Source of the DNA: CAZVYJ01 sp964631565
Lineage (GTDB): Bacteria; Planctomycetota; Phycisphaerae; SM23-33
Reading direction: 5' to 3'
DNA: 20,273 nucleotides
Assembly: GCA_964631565.1 (NCBI GenBank)
Contig: CAZVYJ010000051.1
Location: forward strand, 1-20,273
Shown here one piece after another: positions 15,437 to 20,273 of this stretch. The notes beneath the pieces are model-generated. The model made no database searches. It was not told the origin of the DNA and was given only the letters and a program-made list of their open reading frames with translations. How positions within the stretch are numbered: the stretch's first letter is position 1; each line of letters starts with the position of its first letter. The translations under genes and the position numbers were made by a program.

Positions 15437-16543
15437 CTACTCCTTAAGGTCTATGCGCTTGAACTCGCCCCGGTTTTCCTTCGCGATAAGCTGCAGAACC
15501 CGTACGGCCTCTTCTTCATAGCCGCCGTAGAGATACGTGTTTATCTGCACTTCCTGGCCCTTATTCCTGGACTCTATATACTTGACTACCTTTTCGTTGT
15601 CGGGGAACACGCCGTCGGTCAGCAGATATATCAGTTTACCCTTGTTGGAATTCGCCCTTGCCAACACATCGAACGCTCGCCGCAGGGCGGGAATCGGGTC
15701 GGTCTGGCCCTCGGGGCGGACTTCGTCAAGCCATGGGCCTACACGAAGCTTGCTGTCTTCGGTAGCCGGCACCAGCTGCTTGCTGGTGGACTCTATCGGC
15801 TCGCCCTCGGCGAACATGATTACATGGAAGTCCTGCTCGGGGCTGAGCATCGATATGCTTCTGCGCATCTCCTGCCTGAGCTGGTCAAACGAATCGACCA
15901 TGGAGCCGCTGCGGTCGATAACAAATACGATGTGGTCAGCCTGAACTGAGCCGCCAAAGAAATTACTCGTGGCCCCGCTGCCGCCCTCGGAACGATCAAA
16001 CGTGCCTGCGGCGCCGCCGCTGGCGCCGGAAATGCCGATGACATCGGCCTGACGCGTGGTCTTCGATGCCGACGACGACTGCTGTCTCGCGTAGTCCCTG
16101 GCTCGCTTGGGAGTCTGGCTCTGGACCTGCGCCGGGTTCTGCTGACTGCTCAACTTGGCGCCGGGAGATTTAAGCGTGAGTACGTCGGGAATGTTCTTTT
16201 CTTTCGGAATCTTGTTGGCGCCGCTGACCATCACAAAAAACAGCATGATGACGAACAGGCCGAGGTGGAAGAAGCCGCTTATGACCCACGGCATGATATG
16301 GGCCATCACGCCGAGAACGGCTGGAGATTCCTCCTCCAGCATTTCCTCTTCGCCCTCGCCCGGCGGGCCTGAAGGCGCCGCCTGGGGAGCGGCATTAGGA
16401 GGGACGTTCGGCCGAGGCAGCGACGCCAGACCTGCGGGCACGGTTACCTTCTTGCCGCATTCTGAACACTTGATGACGCTGCCGGGTTCGGCTTCCACAC
16501 TCAGGAGCTTTCCGCATTTCTCACAACGAAAATCTATGGCCAT
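15437..16543 (-). CDS. Zinc-ribbon, single-TM, VWA-domain protein B with TonB-like S-x3-H helix
   Basis: With the ATG at 16543 (GGGAGG 7 nt upstream; the longer frame to 16588 lacks a comparable site) the protein has 368 residues. A four-Cys zinc ribbon comes first (Cys7, 10, 26, 29), then a Pro/Ala-rich and acidic linker (about 40-75). One TM helix (about 84-106) follows, a Ser/Gln/Gly-rich segment (about 107-200), and a C-terminal VWA domain (about 205-368). The VWA MIDAS is complete: D-R-S-G-S (Asp210, Ser212, Ser214), Thr281 and Asp310. The TM helix begins Pro-Trp and carries Ser89-x3-His93, the motif by which TonB and TolA couple to ExbB-ExbD or TolQ-TolR. It is a paralogue of the next gene upstream (VWA A). 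I infer a PMF-energised trans-envelope protein whose VWA domain binds a metal-dependent ligand. Topology is not proven: charges flanking the helix do not favour N-in. Confidence 0.9.
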   Translation of the reverse strand: MAIDFRCEKCGKLLSVEAEPGSVIKCSECGKKVTVPAGLASLPRPNVPPNAAPQAAPSGPPGEGEEEMLEEESPAVLGVMAHIMPWVISGFFHLGLFVIMLFFVMVSGANKIPKEKNIPDVLTLKSPGAKLSSQQNPAQVQSQTPKRARDYARQQSSSASKTTRQADVIGISGASGGAAGTFDRSEGGSGATSNFFGGSVQADHIVFVIDRSGSMVDSFDQLRQEMRRSISMLSPEQDFHVIMFAEGEPIESTSKQLVPATEDSKLRVGPWLDEVRPEGQTDPIPALRRAFDVLARANSNKGKLIYLLTDGVFPDNEKVVKYIESRNKGQEVQINTYLYGGYEEEAVRVLQLIAKENRGEFKRIDLKE

Positions 16544-16608
16544 AACAGGGCCTCCCAACGGTAGCTTATATCCACCTTCCGGTCGCAAGGTCGGCCGGCA
16601 TGGTCCGA

Positions 16609-17712
16609 CTACTCCTTCGGATTCACGTAATCGTAACGTCCGCCGTTATCGGACGCAATCTGTTTCATTACAGCTTCGGCAACACTGTCCGGCCGGTCGC
16701 CGTACAGGAACGTATTAATATGGACACTTTTGTCCGCATTCAGTCGGGCCAAAAGACCCAGAACCGCCTTGTCGTCCCTGAAAAGGCCGTCAGTCAGGAA
16801 GTAAATCAGCTTGGTGCCCCTGGCGCCCTTAAGTGCCGCAAACGCCCGCTCAAGGGCCGCGGCCGGGTCGGTCTGCCCTTCCGCACGGACACCATCTATC
16901 CACTGCCCCGCATGGAGCTTATTGTCATCCGTGGCGGAAATAAGCCGTCGCGTGATGAGTTCCATCGGCTCGCCGTCGGTGAACATGATCACGTGAAAAC
17001 GCTGATCTTCGTCAAGCAAGGCTATCGACTTCCGCAGCTCGTACTGCAGGCGGTTGAACGTGTCGACCATCGAGCCGCTGCGGTCTATCACGTAAACCAC
17101 GTTGTCGGCGCGGGCGGTATTGTCGTCGTCAGTGGGAACAGCATCATCTATTCCTATAAGCCCGCCGCCGATGCGGTCAGTTGCAGGGCCGTTAATACCC
17201 ACCTTCGCATCCGACACACTGATGACCTTATCGGTATCAACCGCCGGCTTTTTCTGGCCGCCAACATCATCAGGTCTGATTTTCGGGCCGACAGGTTCGG
17301 CTTTGGTCTTTTTCTCCGCTTTTTCCTTCTTTTCTTTCGGCACGTTGAATTTGATACTCGATTCCGGTTTCACGTCCACCAGTTTGGCCTGCGAAGCATC
17401 TGGTTTTTCTCTCGGCGGGGTGTAACAAATGATCGCGAAAAACAGCATTATCACGCCCAGGCCCACGTGGAAAAACATGCTGAGAACCCACGGCATGGCC
17501 TGCGACAAAACTGATTCACCATGAACGTCATCGTGTATTTCAATTTTCCCCGGCCGGATTTCACGCGTCGGCAATTCGGATACAGACCGCATCGAGACCG
17601 CCGACGGAATCTCGATTCTGCTGTTGCAATTCGCGCACCGCAGATCGTGACCGTGCGTATGGTTCGTCCCCACGAACTCTCCACATTTGTCACATCGAAT
17701 TTCAGCGACCAT
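16609..17712 (-). CDS. Zinc-ribbon, single-TM, VWA-domain protein A with TonB-like S-x3-H helix
   Basis: The ATG at 17712 has AAGGAG 8 nt upstream, which favours it over an in-frame TTG at 17733, and gives 367 residues. Zinc-ribbon cysteines are at 7, 10, 26 and 29, identical spacing to VWA B. One TM helix (about 74-95) starts Pro-Trp and carries Ser78-x3-His82. After it comes a Lys/Glu/Pro-rich segment (about 100-150, KEKKEKAEKK and similar), like the extended spacer of TonB or TolA. The C-terminal VWA domain (about 205-367) has Asp210, Ser212, Ser214, Thr281 and Asp308, a complete MIDAS. First gene of the operon, 65 bp before VWA B. The two VWA domains align over their full length and both end in K-E, so they arose by tandem duplication. 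It is probably the energised mechanical component of the ExbB/ExbD system; this role is inferred. Confidence 0.9.
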   Translation of the reverse strand: MVAEIRCDKCGEFVGTNHTHGHDLRCANCNSRIEIPSAVSMRSVSELPTREIRPGKIEIHDDVHGESVLSQAMPWVLSMFFHVGLGVIMLFFAIICYTPPREKPDASQAKLVDVKPESSIKFNVPKEKKEKAEKKTKAEPVGPKIRPDDVGGQKKPAVDTDKVISVSDAKVGINGPATDRIGGGLIGIDDAVPTDDDNTARADNVVYVIDRSGSMVDTFNRLQYELRKSIALLDEDQRFHVIMFTDGEPMELITRRLISATDDNKLHAGQWIDGVRAEGQTDPAAALERAFAALKGARGTKLIYFLTDGLFRDDKAVLGLLARLNADKSVHINTFLYGDRPDSVAEAVMKQIASDNGGRYDYVNPKE

Positions 17713-17781
17713 AACAGCCTCTCCTTCCGTCAATCAGCCGGTCGGCGCGTCGAGGCCCGAACGGCTGCGTGCTGCCGGCGA

Positions 17782-17819
17782 AGAAAAAGCGTTGTGCGTG
17801 AACCGACTTAATCACACAA
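17782..17819 (-). terminator. Weak candidate intrinsic terminator or attenuator upstream of the VWA operon
   Basis: On the minus strand, TTGTG-TG pairs with CA-CACAA (17792-17800 with 17813-17819, eight positions with a 2-nt bulge; 12-nt loop). Three nucleotides later comes TTTTTCTT (17788-17781). The stem is AT-rich and imperfect, so termination would be weak. It lies about 70 nt before the first VWA start codon, a suitable place for attenuation. Confidence 0.3.
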
Positions 17820-18057
17820 GCTAACCCCGTGGGCAGCACCTTGGTTCGGTTTGGCGGCGCCTGCCGTGGCGCCTTCTGGTGGCCTTTTCAGGTGCACCGC
17901 ACAGTTTGGCATGGCGGACCAGATCGCACTGCGGCGACCCGATGTGGGTCCGCTTGGGCCGGCATCTGGACCACCGGCCCGGAGAGTTTTACCGATGCGA
18001 TACAGCAAACATCACAAAACATCGTAATACGTCAAACGGCTGCAACTGCCGTCGCCT
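17782..18057 (-). ncRNA. Candidate structured small RNA or structured operon leader
   Basis: This is the largest non-coding stretch (17713-18219, about 507 bp). Downstream of the promoter at 18065-18093, the minus-strand transcript has many exact stems: ACGGC-7-GCCGT (about 18030-18050), GGGCCGG-11-CCGGCCC (17956-17980), GACCC-5-GGGTC (17936-17950), and GGCGCC-6-GGCGCC (17856-17873). The loop of the 17956-17980 stem contains CCAGAT, which can pair with ATCTGG at 17919-17924 to form a pseudoknot. Hallmark motifs of SRP RNA, tmRNA and RNase P RNA were looked for and not seen. It could be a free RNA ending at the weak terminator near 17782, or the 5' leader of the VWA operon. No protein frame here is convincing. 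Confidence 0.35.
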
Positions 18058-18064
18058 GTAGTCG

Positions 18065-18093
18065 TTTATACACCTATAACGCATCGAGGTCAA
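18065..18093 (-). promoter_or_regulatory. Strong promoter reading toward the VWA/ExbBD operon
   Basis: On the minus strand, TTGACC (18088-18093, 5 of 6) and TATAAA (18065-18070, 5 of 6) are separated by exactly 17 bp. Transcription would begin near 18057, about 345 nt before the first VWA start. This is the best minus-strand promoter in the gap and probably drives the seven-gene operon together with the structured leader. Confidence 0.6.
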
Positions 18094-18122
18094 TACCTAT
18101 ACTTATAACATCGGACAAAGTT

Positions 18123-18153
18123 GCATGTTTCTGCCAACTTATGTACAACATGC
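18123..18153. repeat. 7-bp perfect inverted repeat between the operon promoter and tRNA-Leu
   Basis: GCATGTT (18123-18129) and AACATGC (18147-18153) are exact reverse complements 17 nt apart. They lie 30-60 bp upstream of the -35 box of the operon promoter and just upstream of the tRNA-Leu promoter region, where an activator or repressor could act. Seven bp in AT-rich DNA may be chance. Confidence 0.25.
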
Positions 18154-18159
18154 CCTGAT

Positions 18160-18190
18160 TTGATCAAACAGACGGTCGGAATTTTACGAT
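18160..18190 (+). promoter_or_regulatory. Tentative promoter for tRNA-Leu
   Basis: TTGATC (18160-18165) and TACGAT (18185-18190) are each 4 of 6 matches to consensus, with a long 19-bp spacer, and lie 30 bp before the tRNA 5' end. The position is right but the match is modest. Confidence 0.25.
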
Positions 18191-18219
18191 AAATCTTTGT
18201 AGATTCTGACCCCACCGCT

Positions 18220-18301
18220 GCGAGGGTGGCGGAATTGGCAGACGCGCCAGGTTTAGGTCCTGGTCCCGAAAGGGATGTGGGTTCGAGTCCCACCCCTCGC
18301 A
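18220..18301 (+). tRNA. tRNA-Leu (anticodon UAG)
   Basis: The acceptor stem GCGAGGG pairs perfectly with CCCTCGC and is followed by discriminator A73, as in leucine tRNAs. The anticodon stem CCAGG/CCTGG encloses TTTAGGT, anticodon TAG, reading CUN leucine codons. The long variable arm (TCCCGAAAGGGA) is class II, as expected. The T arm GTGGG-TTCGAGT-CCCAC is perfect. CCA is not encoded. Confidence 0.97.
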
Positions 18302-18328
18302 TTCGCGATCGCGGCCTGTTTTGAAATC

Positions 18329-18374
18329 GCCGCAGCTTTGCGGCCTTGCCGCCGGCCCTGTCAGCCGACCGGCG
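18329..18374. repeat. Two hairpins between convergent tRNA-Leu and the glycosyltransferase gene
   Basis: The perfect stems GCCGC-6-GCGGC (18329-18344) and CGCCGG-13-CCGGCG (18350-18374) lie 28-73 bp after tRNA-Leu. Neither is followed by a clear U run on either strand. They may slow polymerase or protect 3' ends of the converging transcripts. I see nothing else in 18302-18516. Confidence 0.3.
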
Positions 18375-18516
18375 AAGCCGGGATATCTCCACTTCCCAAA
18401 AACTCCGCCGATATGTTAGTCGCACAAGCGGATGAAAAGTTCGCGCGGAAGGCGATGCAAAAACCCGTTGGCGCATTCGGAAGGTTCAAAAGCGGTCGAA
18501 ATCGTCTCGGCTGCGA

Positions 18517-20034
18517 TCAGGCTTTTTCGGATGCGAGTTCCGCCTGCTCCGCCGGCTTTTTCACTCGGCCGGTCTGGAAGCTCAGAATCGACACATAGAA
18601 GAAGCCGAATGCGAAGATGACGAGGAACGGCGCCACCATGATGCCGCGGAAATTGATCAGGCTGGCCACCAGGCACACTATCATGTAAATGCCGAACGTG
18701 AACTCCACGTAAGGCAGCCAGTTGCGTTTTCTGCAGGCGCCGGGCACACGCTTGGCCGGAACGGTTTTGCCGTCGCCGTATTTGGGCGTCCGGACGAACT
18801 CGCTCTGCCTGCGGAATATCGCCTCGAGAATCGCCTTGGTGTTGGAGATGCTCAGGCCGACACCGAGCGCCATCATCACTGGCAGATATTTGAACGCCGT
18901 CCGCCAGTCGCCGAAAAGCTCCATCTGGCTGGCGGTGTAGAACACCGTCGCCGACAGCGTCGCGAGCACGAAAACGCTGATGTCGAAAATGCCTCGCAGC
19001 GCCGTGCCGGAATCGAGCGGCACGCTCTTGAGGTACATCGCCGGGAACAGCGATAGCACGAGCATCATCATGTAGATGTGCACGGTGAAGCCGGTCAGGT
19101 GGAAAAACGCCTCAACCTTCACCTTCAGCGGCGTCTTCGACAGCATCACTTTCGGCAGCAGCTTCAGGGCCGTCTGCGCGCCGCCCTTCGTCCAGCGGAA
19201 CTGCTGGGCCTTGAACCCGTTCATCTCCGGCGGAAGCTCAGCCGGCGCGGTAAGGTCCGGCAGGAAAACGAACTTCCAGCCCTTGAGCTGTGCTCTGTAA
19301 GACAAGTCCAGGTCTTCAGTCAGCGTATCATGCTGCCAGCCGCCCGCATCGGCTATCGCAGCCCGCCGCCACGTGCCGGCAGTGCCGTTGAAGCTCATGA
19401 ACCGGTCGGTGCGGTTGCGGGCCACGTGCTCGATGGCGAAGTGCCCGTCCAGGAAAATCGCCTGCGTGCGGGTGAGCATGCTTTCTTCGCGGTTGAGGTG
19501 CTCCCAGCGGCTCTGCACGACGCAGACTTTCGGGTCGGTGAAGTGGTGAATCGACTTCATGAGGAAGTCAGGCCGCGGCACGAAGTCGGCATCAAAGATC
19601 GTGATGAACTCGCCCTTGGCCCGCTTCAGGCCGTTCTCCATCGCGCCGGCCTTGTAGCCCGAACGGTTGTCGCGGTGGATGTACTCTATATCGAAACCCT
19701 TCGCGCGGGCTTCTTCGACGGCGGCGGCGGCCACCTGGCTGGTGCCGTCGGTGCTGTCGTCGAGAACCTGTATCTGCAGCTTTTCACGCGGATAATCGAG
19801 CTGGCATGTCTTTTCGATGATGCGGCGGGCGACAAGCATTTCGTTAAACATCGGCAGCTGCACAGTGACGTGCGGCAGTTCCTCGAAATGCGACTTGGGG
19901 GCGTGCGACTTCTTGCGGTTGAAGTAGTACAGCATCACCAGCCAGTAGCGGTGGAAGCCGTACAGCGACACCATCAACAGCGAGAAGGTGTACACTACGA
20001 TGAATATAGTATGTCCCAGTTGTCCCCAGTCCAT
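18517..20034 (-). CDS. Processive family 2 glycosyltransferase (cellulose synthase/CslA-like), membrane-embedded
   Basis: The 505-residue protein has an N-terminal TM segment (about 8-37) and a GT-A catalytic domain (about 54-285). Several C-terminal TM helices follow (about 308-336, 350-367, 382-398 and 447-492), with a basic loop at about 409-438. Catalytic motifs are DDSTDGT (92-98), DAD (148-150), TED (239-241) and QQFRW (277-281), the D, D, D, QxxRW set of processive beta-glycosyltransferases such as cellulose, mannan and glucan synthases. It should polymerise a nucleotide-sugar in the cytoplasm and move the chain across the inner membrane. The sugar cannot be read from sequence; the Q-Q-F-R-W motif is like that of CslA-type mannan or glucan synthases. 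The start has GGAG 5 nt upstream. There is no PilZ domain, so no obvious c-di-GMP control, and no BcsB-like neighbour in the window. Confidence 0.92.
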   Translation of the reverse strand: MDWGQLGHTIFIVVYTFSLLMVSLYGFHRYWLVMLYYFNRKKSHAPKSHFEELPHVTVQLPMFNEMLVARRIIEKTCQLDYPREKLQIQVLDDSTDGTSQVAAAAVEEARAKGFDIEYIHRDNRSGYKAGAMENGLKRAKGEFITIFDADFVPRPDFLMKSIHHFTDPKVCVVQSRWEHLNREESMLTRTQAIFLDGHFAIEHVARNRTDRFMSFNGTAGTWRRAAIADAGGWQHDTLTEDLDLSYRAQLKGWKFVFLPDLTAPAELPPEMNGFKAQQFRWTKGGAQTALKLLPKVMLSKTPLKVKVEAFFHLTGFTVHIYMMMLVLSLFPAMYLKSVPLDSGTALRGIFDISVFVLATLSATVFYTASQMELFGDWRTAFKYLPVMMALGVGLSISNTKAILEAIFRRQSEFVRTPKYGDGKTVPAKRVPGACRKRNWLPYVEFTFGIYMIVCLVASLINFRGIMVAPFLVIFAFGFFYVSILSFQTGRVKKPAEQAELASEKA

Positions 20035-20182
20035 TTTCGCTCCATCAAATCCTTTATCTTCCGGACAGACATCGCCGCCTGATTCCGGATTTCAAAAGCA
20101 TACACTTTAACCAATTAAACCAAAACCAACTTACTTAAAAAGCTACAAAGCAATAGACGATGCCACCCCGCTATTGGCGAAT

Positions 20183-20212
20183 ATTCTACCGGGCCAGCCG
20201 CCATTCGGTCAA
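20183..20212 (-). promoter_or_regulatory. Promoter for the glycosyltransferase gene
   Basis: On the minus strand, TTGACC (20207-20212) and TAGAAT (20183-20188) are separated by 18 bp, 5 of 6 matches each. The start would be near 20176, leaving a leader of about 140 nt. The remaining bases up to 20273 show no gene that I can support. Confidence 0.55.
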
Positions 20213-20273
20213 GGTGGTAAAAAGCTGACTCATCCCCAGTTTTAGTTCAGGCAAAAAAATAGCCGACTTCTTT

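Noticed and set aside
17782..18057. SRP RNA, tmRNA or RNase P RNA as identity of the structured region
   Set aside because: The SRP GGAAG tetraloop region, the tRNA-like ends of tmRNA, and the conserved RNase P GAAAGTCCGG-type core were looked for and not found on either strand.
17808..18158. Short open frames on both strands in the gap upstream of the VWA operon
   Set aside because: No ribosome sites, odd composition rich in Gly, Arg and Trp; the DNA is better explained by RNA-like inverted repeats.
19078..20082. Plus-strand open frame of 334 codons opposite the glycosyltransferase
   Set aside because: Antisense shadow; Arg/His/Leu/Val-rich translation with no motif, while the minus strand holds D, D, D, QxxRW.
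1..20273. Insertion sequences, prophage genes, CRISPR arrays
   Set aside because: No transposase or integrase motifs, no terminal repeats flanking a gene, and no regularly spaced direct repeats seen on reading both strands.

Overview
The window looks like the chromosome of a Gram-negative-type bacterium of the Planctomycetota, probably the Phycisphaerae/Sedimentisphaerales side. This is an inference from gene content: a principal-type sigma factor with a long HTH-rich N-terminal extension, a secreted protein with the planctomycete-style CX4CH haem-like motif, many secreted TPR and lipoproteins, and a VWA/ExbB/ExbD operon. Coding sequence is GC-rich, genes are densely packed, and I see no insertion sequence, phage gene or CRISPR array. 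The region reads as ordinary vertically inherited chromosome.

Left part (1-2440, + strand): enolase with its own promoter, a two-pass membrane protein overlapping its 3' end, and a small Cys-rich protein with a consensus promoter. From 2441 to 9037 all genes are on the minus strand: a gluzincin-type peptidase lipoprotein candidate, the unusual sigma factor, a helical lipoprotein, a one-TM unknown protein, and a secreted TPR/CX4CH protein. Next comes tRNA-Cys(GCA) on the minus strand.

The centre (9368-17712, minus strand) is the most interesting part. It is a seven-gene operon, in transcription order: VWA protein A, VWA protein B, secreted TPR protein, ExbB/TolQ/MotA-type channel subunit, ExbD, a second ExbD, and a 1057-residue secreted TPR protein. 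Both VWA proteins have a four-cysteine zinc ribbon at the N-terminus, one TM helix and a C-terminal VWA domain with an intact MIDAS. Both TM helices carry Pro-Trp followed by S-x3-H, the TonB/TolA signature for coupling to ExbB-ExbD or TolQ-TolR. I infer a proton-motive-force-driven trans-envelope machine in which a VWA domain replaces the usual TonB/TolA C-terminal domain. One ExbB with two ExbDs recalls the Myxococcus AglRQS motor, and a TPR partner recalls CpoB of Tol-Pal.

Upstream of the operon, a consensus minus-strand promoter (TTGACC-17-TATAAA) precedes about 345 nt with several perfect inverted repeats, a possible pseudoknot and a weak terminator. This is either an unrecognised small RNA or a structured leader. 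tRNA-Leu(UAG) follows on the plus strand, then a processive family 2 glycosyltransferase on the minus strand with its own promoter. The promoters found (-35 TTGACA/TTGACC; -10 TAGAAT/TATAAA/TATAAT) are mutually consistent.
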